In this document: positions 1 through 6,654 of the stretch, in pieces
Layout: every line of letters begins with the position of its first letter
How positions within the stretch are numbered: position 1 is the stretch's first letter
Assembly: GCA_035291605.1 (NCBI GenBank)
Contig: DATDRS010000053.1
Location: 1 to 9,417, forward strand
Direction of reading: 5' to 3'
DNA: 9,417 nucleotides
Origin: DATDRS01 sp035291605
GTDB taxonomy: Bacteria > Chloroflexota > Anaerolineae > Anaerolineales > UBA6663
Program-made: the position numbers and the translations under genes
The notes under the pieces: model-generated
Told to the model about the DNA's origin: nothing
The model's database searches: none
The model's input: only the letters and a program-made list of their open reading frames with translations

Positions 1-1
1 G

Positions 2-478
2 TCGGGGCAGGCGGTCAGTGGCAAAGACTTCGGCCTGTTGCCGCCGGAATGCAACCCCAGCCTGGTGGATCTGTACGAGGCGCTGAATGACGACCTCTTC
101 AGCACAACCGGCGTGACGCTGACGGTCAATATGTCGCAGACGCACAACTTCCACACTCTCGATGACGAAGACTGGGTGCAGGTTGATCTACAGGCAGGCT
201 CGACGTACACCTTCACGGTGGATGCAGCGGGGGCGCGCGCAGACACACTCCTGGCCTTGTTCGCGCCGGATGGCGTGACCCAACTCGCCCAAAACGACGA
301 CGCCGACCTGCCCAACTTCTCGTCGCAGATCGTCTGGGTGGCGACGACGACGGGCACGCACTATCTGCGCGTCACGCAGCTCAACCCGCCGATCCTGGGC
401 GGCTGCGATACGGACTACACGCTCACCCTGACGGCCTTGTTGAGGACCTTCCTGTACCTCCCGATCATCAGGAGGTGA
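2..478 (+). CDS. Secreted PPC-domain protein, C-terminal part (5' end outside window)
   Basis: The frame is open from the window edge to TGA at 476-478, so the true start lies upstream; a TTG at 38 is only an internal codon. The visible 158 residues resemble a bacterial pre-peptidase C-terminal (PPC) beta-sandwich: an acidic entry (DDEDWVQVDL), an AGSTYTF strand, an ADTLLALF strand, a QNDDAD acidic turn, SQIVW and an HYLRVTQ strand. Such domains occur on secreted proteases and surface proteins and are thought to help secretion or substrate binding. Two cysteines (one near residue 17, one in GGCDTDY) match the pair in the next gene and may form a disulfide. The protein ends in FLYLPIIRR, a hydrophobic-then-basic tail also seen on the neighbour. 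No catalytic domain is visible in this fragment, so the function of the whole protein is unknown. Confidence 0.8.
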   Translation, partial: SGQAVSGKDFGLLPPECNPSLVDLYEALNDDLFSTTGVTLTVNMSQTHNFHTLDDEDWVQVDLQAGSTYTFTVDAAGARADTLLALFAPDGVTQLAQNDDADLPNFSSQIVWVATTTGTHYLRVTQLNPPILGGCDTDYTLTLTALLRTFLYLPIIRR

Positions 479-493
479 GGCCGCAGCATGCAG

Positions 494-526
494 AGAAACC
501 CGGTTTCTCGAAGAAACCGGGTTTCT
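494..526. repeat. Perfect inverted repeat with self-complementary arms
   Basis: Arm 494-508 (AGAAACCCGGTTTCT) and arm 512-526 (AGAAACCGGGTTTCT) are exact reverse complements over 15 bp around a 3-nt loop (CGA). Each arm is itself palindromic apart from its centre base, so the sequence can fold either as one long hairpin or as two small ones. It starts 15 bp after the stop of the upstream secreted-protein gene and is not followed by a T-run, so it is a poor intrinsic terminator. It looks like a dispersed palindromic repeat or a processing or cruciform site. Confidence 0.75.
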
Positions 527-564
527 GAGCCGGCAACCCGTCTAGTCATAAGGGATTTGATACT

Positions 565-1209
565 ATGAACAAGAGCCTTCGACCTAGCGAACGCTTCTCA
601 CCCAGAGCGCGCGGACTATGGCGGGTGAGCACGACGATCCTGGCGGCCATCGGCCTGATGAGTCTCTGGGCGACAGCCTGGGACCAGCCTCCGCCGCCTG
701 ACGGCATTGGCATTCAGGGCGTGATTAACCACGTCTGTCTGACCTCGGACGCCTACGAACTCGACGACGTCCGCGGCGATGCCAAGATTCTAACGGCCGG
801 GGCATCGCAACAACACAGTTTTGACGGCAACACATTCACTGGCGTAGCCGACAAGGACTGGGTTCGGTTTGAGGTAGCGCCGGGAGGCGTGTATACCGTC
901 ACGACGTCCGGCCTGAGTGCGTTGGCCGACACGTCAATCAAACTGTTTGATGCGAACGGCGACCCTGTGTCGAGCAGCGGCGTGGCGGTCGAGAACGACG
1001 ACGCCGGAGGCGCGTTAGGCAAAGGTTCGCAGATTGTGTGGACGGCGCCCAGCACCGTTTCGGGCTGGTACTCTGTGGCTGTCACCAACAGCCCCAAGAA
1101 CACTTCCCCCGCCTTCGAGGACTGTGCCGGCACGGAAGTGCGCTACATGCTCTCGCTGGAGAACAAAGAGCCATATTTCCTGTACCTGCCGCTCGTCATA
1201 AAGCCGTGA
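565..1209 (+). CDS. Secreted PPC-domain protein, paralogue of the upstream gene
   Basis: This 214-residue protein is probably exported and extracellular or surface-bound. The ATG at 565 is preceded by AAGGGA (550-555) at a suitable distance. Residues 1-20 are basic, residues 21-37 are hydrophobic, and an Ala-Thr-Ala at 36-38 is a plausible signal peptidase site. A Pro-rich spacer (41-45) follows. Residues 58-198 align with the gene upstream: DAYELDD, DKDWVRFEV, YTVTTSG, ADTSIKLF, ENDDAG, SQIVW, then a strand ending in RYMLSL. C58 and C187 match that protein's cysteine pair. This pattern is that of a PPC domain. The C-terminus FLYLPLVIKP repeats the tail of the neighbour. With only one domain and no enzyme module it may be a carbohydrate- or protein-binding surface factor; the substrate is unknown. 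The two genes look like a tandem duplication. Confidence 0.82.
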   Translation: MNKSLRPSERFSPRARGLWRVSTTILAAIGLMSLWATAWDQPPPPDGIGIQGVINHVCLTSDAYELDDVRGDAKILTAGASQQHSFDGNTFTGVADKDWVRFEVAPGGVYTVTTSGLSALADTSIKLFDANGDPVSSSGVAVENDDAGGALGKGSQIVWTAPSTVSGWYSVAVTNSPKNTSPAFEDCAGTEVRYMLSLENKEPYFLYLPLVIKP

Positions 1210-1240
1210 GGCAGCCGCGCTGAGCGTGGCCATAAACAGC

Positions 1241-1265
1241 CGGGGCGACCCTGACGGTCGCCCCG
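1241..1265. terminator. Hairpin between convergent genes, probable bidirectional terminator
   Basis: CGGGGCGACC (1241-1250) pairs perfectly with GGTCGCCCCG (1256-1265) around a 5-nt loop. It lies in the 78-bp gap between the stop of the plus-strand secreted protein and the stop of the minus-strand phosphatase. The T-run is weak on either side (CTTT on the plus strand, TGTTT on the minus strand), so termination is inferred mainly from stem strength and from the convergent position. Confidence 0.6.
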
Positions 1266-1287
1266 ACGACTTTAACTGGCACGGCGA

Positions 1288-1968
1288 TTAATCCCTTGCT
1301 CCTTCAGGCACGTCCCACCATTTGGACAGGTGGTGAGGGGTTCGCATGGGATGATCGGCGTAGTGCGAGACGTCGTTGAAGAGCATCAGCCGCGCCCGCA
1401 CCGGGTCTTTGAAATCCAGGACGTTCAGGCACGCCGGGCGCTGATCCAGCCGATCCCGGTAGCCCCGCGCGTCGAACCCCATGAGGCTGCTGATCAGCAG
1501 CCGGATGGTCGCTTTGTGGGAGACGACGAGGACGTTCTGGTCAGGGTGTGCCAGCACAATTTCGCGGATGACCGGCAGCGCGCGGGCCAGGACGCTCAGG
1601 CCGGATTCACCCGCCTCGGGGGCGAACGTGAATGGGTCTTCCTCCCACGCACTGTACTCTTCCCCAAATTGGGCCTCGACTTCCGACCGGCGCAGCCCCT
1701 CCCAGCGACCATGATTGATTTCGCGCAAACCGTCTTTGGGGACCGGCGTAAGGCCATGGGGGCGCGCGATAATCGCCGCGGTGTCCACCGTCCGTTTCAT
1801 CGGGCTGCAATAGGCCGCCGCGATTTTGTCGTCGGCCAGGCGCAGGGCCAGATGCTCGGCCTGTGAGCGCCCTTCCTCGGAAAGCGCGACGGCCGTCGCC
1901 CCGGCAAAGCGGTCTTCGGCGCTCAGCGCCGTCGCGCCGTGACGGACAAGATACAGGCGAGTCGTCAT
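1288..1968 (-). CDS. Histidine phosphatase (phosphoglycerate mutase-like) family protein
   Basis: This 226-residue protein belongs to the histidine phosphatase superfamily. The RHG motif (R9-H10-G11 in YLVRHGAT) carries the His that becomes phosphorylated. R59 (SPMKRT), the likely acid E84 (LREINHGRWEG) and the second His H151 (VVSHKATIR) complete the active site. The single-domain length suits GpmB, alpha-ribazole phosphatase, or sugar-phosphate phosphatases rather than the longer GpmA. The place at the end of a pentose phosphate cluster suggests a phosphorylated sugar or glycolytic intermediate as substrate, but the sequence does not fix it. The gene starts 33 bp after the gnd stop, so it is probably co-transcribed. 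No Shine-Dalgarno sequence precedes the ATG; 7-bp tandem repeats occupy that position instead. Confidence 0.88.
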   Translation of the reverse strand: MTTRLYLVRHGATALSAEDRFAGATAVALSEEGRSQAEHLALRLADDKIAAAYCSPMKRTVDTAAIIARPHGLTPVPKDGLREINHGRWEGLRRSEVEAQFGEEYSAWEEDPFTFAPEAGESGLSVLARALPVIREIVLAHPDQNVLVVSHKATIRLLISSLMGFDARGYRDRLDQRPACLNVLDFKDPVRARLMLFNDVSHYADHPMRTPHHLSKWWDVPEGARD

Positions 1969-1971
1969 AGA

Positions 1972-1992
1972 GACTGGAAGTTGGAGGTTGGA
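1972..1992. repeat. Degenerate 7-bp tandem repeat, three units
   Basis: The plus strand reads GACTGGA, AGTTGGA, GGTTGGA in exact 7-bp register, with consensus NNYTGGA. It fills most of the gnd-phosphatase spacer and ends 3 bp before the phosphatase start codon. It resembles the short tandemly repeated repetitive (STRR) heptamers described from cyanobacteria, and is one of three such tracts in the window. Confidence 0.65.
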
Positions 1993-2001
1993 GTCCGGCC
2001 T

Positions 2002-2919
2002 CTAACCAGGCGTCTTCTTCACCGCGTGACCGCCAAACTGGTTGCGCATCGCCGCGAGCAGCTTGCTGGCATACGTTCCGTTGGCGCGGCTGTAGAAGCG
2101 GTGGAAGAGCGCTTGCGTGATGACCGGCGCCGGCACGTCCAGGTCAATCGCCTCTTGGATCGTCCAGCGCCCCTCGCCGGAGTCGGAGACGAAGCCTTGC
2201 AAGTCCTTCAACTCTGGGTCGGCCTTGAGCGCCTCGGCCGCCAGGTCGAGCAGCCACGAGCGGATGACCGTGCCGTAGCGCCAGGCCTCGGCGACCTGGA
2301 AGAGGTCGTAATGGAACTCTTTCTTCGCCCGCATGATCTCGAAGCCCTCGGCGAAGGCCTGCATGATGCCGTATTCGATGCCGTTGTGCACCATCTTGGC
2401 ATAGTGCCCCGCGCCGTGCGGCCCCAGGTGCCCCCAGCCTTTGTCCGGGGCCGGGGCGAGCGTCTCGAAGATCGGACGCATCCGCTCCACGGCTTCCTTT
2501 TCGCCGCCCACCATTATGCCATAGCCGTTGGCCAGGCCCCACACGCCGCCGCTCACGCCCACGTCCACGTAATTCAGCCCTTTGGCCTCGACCAGCGCCG
2601 CGCGGCGCTGGGTATCTTTGTAGTTGGAGTTGCCGCCTTCGATGATCGTGTCGCCGGGGGAGAGCACGCCCATGAGAGCCTGGAGGGCGCTCTCCGTGAC
2701 CTCTCCGGCGGGGAGCATGATCCAGGTGTGGCGCGGCGGCCTGAGCAGGGCCGCCACATCGCCGACCGCGCGCGCAACCTCCCCGCCCTTTTCTTCGGCT
2801 TTGATCTTCTCACTGACCTGGGAATCGCGGTTCCACAGCGCCACGCGATGGCCGCCGCGCAGCAGCCGGCGCGCCATGTTGCCTCCCATCCGCCCGAGGC
2901 CGAGCATTGCGATGTCCAT
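2002..2919 (-). CDS. gnd: 6-phosphogluconate dehydrogenase (decarboxylating), short form
   Basis: The enzyme oxidatively decarboxylates 6-phosphogluconate to ribulose 5-phosphate in the cytoplasm. The 305 residues begin with a Rossmann fold (GLGRMG, 7-12); N30-R31-D32 after the second strand is the cofactor-selecting position. EGGNS (94-98), GVSGG (121-125, substrate phosphate loop) and KMVHNGIEY (175-183) follow, the last holding the expected catalytic Lys and Asn. GEGRW (248-252) is the family's GTGKW-like site. The length fits the short YqeC/GndA-type class, which lacks the long C-terminal part of the ~470-residue enzyme; this is normal for that class. A GTG at 2946 is in frame, but the ATG at 2919 has a strong GGAGGAG in front and places the GxGxxG motif at the usual distance from the start. 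Gnd sits downstream of tal-pgi and the helical unknown protein, in the same direction. Confidence 0.93.
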   Translation of the reverse strand: MDIAMLGLGRMGGNMARRLLRGGHRVALWNRDSQVSEKIKAEEKGGEVARAVGDVAALLRPPRHTWIMLPAGEVTESALQALMGVLSPGDTIIEGGNSNYKDTQRRAALVEAKGLNYVDVGVSGGVWGLANGYGIMVGGEKEAVERMRPIFETLAPAPDKGWGHLGPHGAGHYAKMVHNGIEYGIMQAFAEGFEIMRAKKEFHYDLFQVAEAWRYGTVIRSWLLDLAAEALKADPELKDLQGFVSDSGEGRWTIQEAIDLDVPAPVITQALFHRFYSRANGTYASKLLAAMRNQFGGHAVKKTPG

Positions 2920-2922
2920 AGT

Positions 2923-2929
2923 CTCCTCC
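2923..2929 (-). promoter_or_regulatory. Shine-Dalgarno sequence of gnd
   Basis: On the minus strand GGAGGAG is followed by ACT and then the ATG at 2919. This near-perfect site decides in favour of the internal ATG over the GTG 27 bp upstream. Confidence 0.75.
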
Positions 2930-2995
2930 AGAGGGGTATGCGTCACTGATCATAGAGTCAGTTTGGCTCGCCGGCTGTTACACTTCCCCTTATGG

Positions 2996-3039
2996 CAGGG
3001 CTTTACTAAAGTCCATGCTAAACCTTTGCGAAAGCCCTG
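2996..3039. repeat. Long-range inverted repeat in the spacer upstream of gnd
   Basis: CAGGGCTTT (2996-3004) is the exact reverse complement of AAAGCCCTG (3031-3039). Inside these arms, AAAG (3008-3011) can pair with CTTT (3024-3027) after a 3x3 internal loop, leaving a loop of about 12 nt. It lies in the 135-bp spacer between the helical unknown protein and gnd, the longest spacer in the left part of the cluster. It could be an intercistronic RNA structure (attenuation or mRNA processing). There is no downstream T-run. No convincing promoter is seen in this spacer. Confidence 0.5.
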
Positions 3040-3054
3040 GCGCGGCCGGCGCGT

Positions 3055-3762
3055 CTATTCGTCGTCGCGCAGCGCGCGCAGCGTCTCTTTCAAAGCCGGC
3101 AGGAGTTTTTGATCGTCCGGGTTGTCCGTGGGGGCGAAGGTCATCGTCATCTGCCCCGCGCGGCGGCCTTCCAGCCGGGCCTCGAGGCCTTCGAGCGGCG
3201 CCAGGGCGTCGGTAAAGCCCACGACCCCGATCACTTCGATAGCCGCGCGGCGGAGGCCCAAAGCCACGGCGCGGTCAGCCGCCAGGCGCGCCAGGTGCGT
3301 GGAGGCATTGGGGACGCGCTCCAGCAGGTGGGCCAGGCTTTCCGACTGGGCCTTCACCGCCCCATCATGATTGGCGCGCTGCAGCTCGATCAAAGACATG
3401 ACCTGCGCGCGGTCGAACTTGCGCAGATGATTGGTCACCGCCGAGCGGATCTCGGGCGGGTAGCGGTAATCGCGCCCGCGCATTTCAAAATAATCCGCGA
3501 GAGCGTGGACGATCTGCGCCCGCAGGCTGAGGTCCGGCTCGTCCACGCGCGCAGCCAGCAGTTGATGCGTGAGCGGCGACCGCCGGGCGGCCTCGGAGCC
3601 GAAGAGGATGGCGAACCCGCGGCGGCGCTCCTCCACATGCGGCGAGACGAACATTTCGCCCGCCAGCCACGGGTCCACCGAGGGGATCACGCGCGAGGCC
3701 AGACGCGGCAGAGGCGCGTTCAGCGCGAGGTTGTAGCGGACGCGGGAGCGAGGCCGGGGCAT
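3055..3762 (-). CDS. Unrecognised alpha-helical (HEAT-like) protein
   Basis: I do not recognise this 235-residue protein. After a basic N-terminus (MPRPRSRVRY) it is almost wholly helical, with repeated helix-turn-helix units such as LAARVDEPDLSLRAQIVHAL and LGLRRAAIEVIGVVG, which give the look of a short HEAT or armadillo solenoid. These usually bind proteins. The last third ends in a charged segment (PTDNPDDQ, then a helix to RALRDDE). No signal peptide, membrane segment or catalytic motif is visible. The ATG at 3762 is preferred to a GTG at 3801 because the extra residues are encoded by a repeat tract; neither start has a Shine-Dalgarno sequence. The gene lies between tal-pgi and gnd, where many bacteria keep zwf and opcA. 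It is not zwf, and I see no clear match to opcA. An assembly or scaffold role for neighbouring enzymes is only a guess. Confidence 0.72.
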   Translation of the reverse strand: MPRPRSRVRYNLALNAPLPRLASRVIPSVDPWLAGEMFVSPHVEERRRGFAILFGSEAARRSPLTHQLLAARVDEPDLSLRAQIVHALADYFEMRGRDYRYPPEIRSAVTNHLRKFDRAQVMSLIELQRANHDGAVKAQSESLAHLLERVPNASTHLARLAADRAVALGLRRAAIEVIGVVGFTDALAPLEGLEARLEGRRAGQMTMTFAPTDNPDDQKLLPALKETLRALRDDE

Positions 3763-3764
3763 GG

Positions 3765-3811
3765 GTGGTGATCGGTGAGGCGTGAGGGGGTCGCGGATCA
3801 CGCCTCACGCA
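3765..3811. repeat. 7-bp tandem repeats in two orientations forming an 11-bp inverted repeat
   Basis: The plus strand has GTGGTGA, TCGGTGA, GGCGTGA (3765-3785, consensus NNSGTGA), then TCACGCC and TCACGCA (3798-3811) in the opposite orientation. As a result GTGAGGCGTGA (3775-3785) pairs perfectly with TCACGCCTCAC (3798-3808) around a 12-nt loop. The tract fills the whole spacer between the tal-pgi stop codon and the ATG of the helical unknown protein. It could act as an intercistronic hairpin that shields the upstream mRNA end or lowers downstream expression. Confidence 0.65.
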
Positions 3812-6640
3812 TTATTTCTTCTTGGCTGCCGTCCTCTTCTTCGACGCCTTCTTCGCCAGTTTGGCTTCCACCACGGTCAGCGTCTTCAGCAGGCCGCGCC
3901 GGATGTTGTCCCCCAGGTTCACGCGCACGGCGCGGCGCCGGCGGGCGGTCAGCGACTCGAAATCGCCGAGCGCCTGCGCGGCCTTGAGGACGGAGAAAGT
4001 ATACTTCTCTCCGTGAATCGGCGCATCTATGGGATCCTCGCCGACAAACTGGATAAGCACCCCATTGTCCGCGCCGCCCTTGTGAAGCTGCCCGGTCGAG
4101 TGGAGGAAGCGCGGCCCGTAGCCGACCGTCGTCGCCGCCTTGTATCGGTCGCGGATGGCCGTGCGCAGTTGGCGCAGGACCTTCTCGCGCCGCGCGGTGC
4201 GCTCGACGTAGGCGGTGAGCGCCACATAGTCGCCCGCCTTGACGGATTTGAGATGCGCCAGGAGCCGGGCCGGATAATCGGGCGTGTCGGGGTCGAGCGC
4301 ACCGCCGGGATCGGGCAACTGGCCTTTCGTCACGTGTTCCTGCAACAGCCGCACGGTGTTATCCTTCGACTCCTGCACGTTCGGCTGGTCAAACGGGTTG
4401 ATCCCCAACACCCAGCCAGCCGCCGCTGTCGCGATCTCCCAGCGGATGAACTCCGCTCCGAGGTCGTAGGCGTCCTGCAATTGCAGCTCGACGACCGGAA
4501 ACCCGGCCTTGACGAGCGCGGCCACCGACGGATCTGCTTCGGCCTTGCCCAGGCGCATGACCACAAACACCCGGTCTTTGCCATACACCTCCGGCTTGCC
4601 CGCCGGCTCGCCTTCCACCGGCACAATCCCCTTGCCCTCCTTGCCCGTCGACTCGGCGATGAGCTGCTCCGTCCAGTAGCCGAAAGTCGAGATCTTTTCG
4701 TCCACGACGAACGTGAGCTTGTCCCGCCCGGCCTGCGCCAGCGCGCCCAGCGCCGCGCCGAGCGAGAGGCCCGGGTTCTGCATGGGCGAGATGATCGGGC
4801 CGCACGCCCGCATCATCTGCCTCGCGCGGTCGAGCAGCTTCTGCACGTCAATGCCCATGAGCGCGGCGGGCACGAGGCCAAAATACGAGAGCGCGGAATA
4901 GCGCCCGCCGATCTCCGGCGGGTTGAGGAAAATTTTGCGGAACCCATGCTCTTGCGCCCGCCGCTCCATCGCCGTGCCAGGGTCGGTGATGGCGACGAAG
5001 TTCTCGCCCGCTCGGTCGCCCTTCGCGTGGTGGACGTGATGCCAGAAGAAACTGAAGAAGGCATTTGGCTCGGTCGTGCTGCCGGACTTGGAGGCGATGA
5101 GGTACAGCGTCCGCTCCGGGGCGCTCCACGCCTCGGCGTTGATGACTGCCGCAGGGTCGGTGGAGTCCAGCACCTTGAGATCGAGATAACCTTTGGCGAC
5201 GCCGAAGGCCTCGCGCAAGACCTCCGGCGCGAGCGACGAGCCGCCCATGCCGCACAGCACGGCGTGGGTGAACCCGGCCTGCCTGACTTCGTCGGCGAAC
5301 GCCCGCATCTCGCCCACCCTGGTCAGCATCAAATCGGCCACGTCGAGCCAGCCCAGGCGGATTTTGATCTCCTTCTGGTGCGCCTCGTCGTCCGGCTTCC
5401 ACAGCGTCGCGTCCTTCTTCCACAGCCGCTCGCCGAACTTGACCGAGGCCATGGCCTTCAGCGTCGCGTCCACCGACTTCTGGAATTTGCCGAGATGGGC
5501 CGTCTGCCGGTCGCCGAGCATCACCGCGACGCGACGCGCCTCGACGACGGCAAGCAGAGTATCGAACGACCTGGCGAATGCGGCTACGCCATCGTCCTCC
5601 AGTTTCTGCGTGACCCAGTCCATACGGATGCCGAACTCTTCCAACTGCTCGATGGCTCTGGCAGCCTCGTCCAGGTCTTTGTCCAGCCGGACTTCCGGCC
5701 GGCCGTGGTCTTTGTAAGCCGCGATGGTCGCCGGGGGCATCGTGTCCACCGTGTCCGGCCCGACGAGCGCCTCGACGTAGTAGACATCGGGATAGGCCGG
5801 GTTCTTAGTGGAAGTGCTGGCCCACAGGGGGCGCTGGACTCTGGCGCCGTGGTGCGCGAGCGCGGCATAGCGGTCGGTGGTGAACTTCTTGCGGAACTCG
5901 GCGTAGGCGAGCTTGGCGTTGGCATTGGCGGCCTGGCCTTTGAGTTTATCGAGCAGCGCGGCTTGATCCGCGCCCAGCGCCTGGATTTTCTCGTCCAGCA
6001 ATCTGTCCACCAGCGTATCCACCCGGCTGACGAAGAAACTGGCGACGGAAGCGATGCGGCCGATGTCCTTCCCCTTCTTCACGCGTTTCTCCAGCCCGGC
6101 GAGGTAGGCGTTCATCACCTCGTGATAGCGCTGGAGGGAGAAGATGAGCGTGACGTTGATGTTCAGCCCGTCCGCGATGCACTGCTCGATAGCCGGGATG
6201 CCTGCTTGGGTGGCGGGGATCTTGACCATCAGGTTGGGCCGGCTCACCGCCTCCCACAGCCGGTGCGCTTCCTTGATGGTCTTTTGGGTGTCGTTGGCGT
6301 GCTTGGGCGCGACCTCGATGCTCACGTAGCCATCGCCGCCTTTGGTGCGCTTGAACACGGGCGCGAACACGTCGGCGGCGGCGCGGATGTCCTCGATGGA
6401 GAGCGCGTCGAAGATTTCTTCGGCGCTCTTGCCTTTACGCGCGAGCGCCTCGATGGCGTCGTCGTAGTCGCTGCTCTGCGCGATGGCCTGCTCGAAGATG
6501 GTAGGGTTGGAGGTCAGGCCGGTGATGTCGCCCTGCCGCACCATCTTCTTGAGCGCGCCGGAGGTGAGCAGGCCCCGGCGGATGTTGTCGTGCCAGGGGG
6601 ATTGGCCGAGGTGTTGGAGTTGCACGAGTGGGTTGGTCAT
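3812..6640 (-). CDS. Bifunctional transaldolase / glucose-6-phosphate isomerase
   Basis: One 942-residue polypeptide joins two cytoplasmic sugar-phosphate enzymes. Residues 1-370 are transaldolase: D38 and N45 in DITGLTSNPTIF, the Schiff-base Lys K140 in LMVKIPAT, NINVTLIFS (160-168) and the phosphate-binding SFFVSRVD (201-208). Residues 380-920 are phosphoglucose isomerase of the short bacterial/archaeal type: GMGGSSLAPEV (464-474), SKSGSTTEPN (517-526, phosphate loop), EIGGRYSALS (576-585), QLIAESTGKEGKG (659-671) and LHSTGQLHKGG (846-856, with the candidate catalytic Lys K854). Together they link fructose 6-phosphate to the pentose and glucose 6-phosphate pools. The tail (927-942) is rich in Lys and Ala. 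The ATG at 6640 is chosen over the GTG at 6658 because GAGGTGA precedes it. It begins 14 bp after the HEPN stop codon. A long open frame on the opposite strand is a composition artefact. Confidence 0.95.
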   Translation of the reverse strand: MTNPLVQLQHLGQSPWHDNIRRGLLTSGALKKMVRQGDITGLTSNPTIFEQAIAQSSDYDDAIEALARKGKSAEEIFDALSIEDIRAAADVFAPVFKRTKGGDGYVSIEVAPKHANDTQKTIKEAHRLWEAVSRPNLMVKIPATQAGIPAIEQCIADGLNINVTLIFSLQRYHEVMNAYLAGLEKRVKKGKDIGRIASVASFFVSRVDTLVDRLLDEKIQALGADQAALLDKLKGQAANANAKLAYAEFRKKFTTDRYAALAHHGARVQRPLWASTSTKNPAYPDVYYVEALVGPDTVDTMPPATIAAYKDHGRPEVRLDKDLDEAARAIEQLEEFGIRMDWVTQKLEDDGVAAFARSFDTLLAVVEARRVAVMLGDRQTAHLGKFQKSVDATLKAMASVKFGERLWKKDATLWKPDDEAHQKEIKIRLGWLDVADLMLTRVGEMRAFADEVRQAGFTHAVLCGMGGSSLAPEVLREAFGVAKGYLDLKVLDSTDPAAVINAEAWSAPERTLYLIASKSGSTTEPNAFFSFFWHHVHHAKGDRAGENFVAITDPGTAMERRAQEHGFRKIFLNPPEIGGRYSALSYFGLVPAALMGIDVQKLLDRARQMMRACGPIISPMQNPGLSLGAALGALAQAGRDKLTFVVDEKISTFGYWTEQLIAESTGKEGKGIVPVEGEPAGKPEVYGKDRVFVVMRLGKAEADPSVAALVKAGFPVVELQLQDAYDLGAEFIRWEIATAAAGWVLGINPFDQPNVQESKDNTVRLLQEHVTKGQLPDPGGALDPDTPDYPARLLAHLKSVKAGDYVALTAYVERTARREKVLRQLRTAIRDRYKAATTVGYGPRFLHSTGQLHKGGADNGVLIQFVGEDPIDAPIHGEKYTFSVLKAAQALGDFESLTARRRRAVRVNLGDNIRRGLLKTLTVVEAKLAKKASKKRTAAKKK

Positions 6641-6642
6641 GG

Positions 6643-6649
6643 TCACCTC
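6643..6649 (-). promoter_or_regulatory. Shine-Dalgarno sequence of the tal-pgi gene
   Basis: On the minus strand GAGGTGA then CC precedes the ATG at 6640. It favours this start over the GTG at 6658, which overlaps the HEPN stop codon and has no such site. Confidence 0.7.
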
Positions 6650-6654
6650 AATTT

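Noticed and set aside
2002..2919. Gnd as a truncated pseudogene because it is about 160 residues shorter than the E. coli enzyme
   Set aside because: Short-form decarboxylating 6-phosphogluconate dehydrogenases of about 300 residues are a normal class, and all active-site motifs are present.
1939..2949. A 336-codon open frame on the plus strand, opposite gnd
   Set aside because: It is antisense to a complete 6-phosphogluconate dehydrogenase with a strong ribosome binding site, and its translation is compositionally biased and motif-free.
3109..3771. A 220-codon open frame on the plus strand, opposite the helical unknown protein
   Set aside because: Both strands are open, but the minus-strand product has regular amphipathic helices and the operon direction, while the plus product is Arg/His/Gln-rich. 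The choice is less certain here than for the other shadows.
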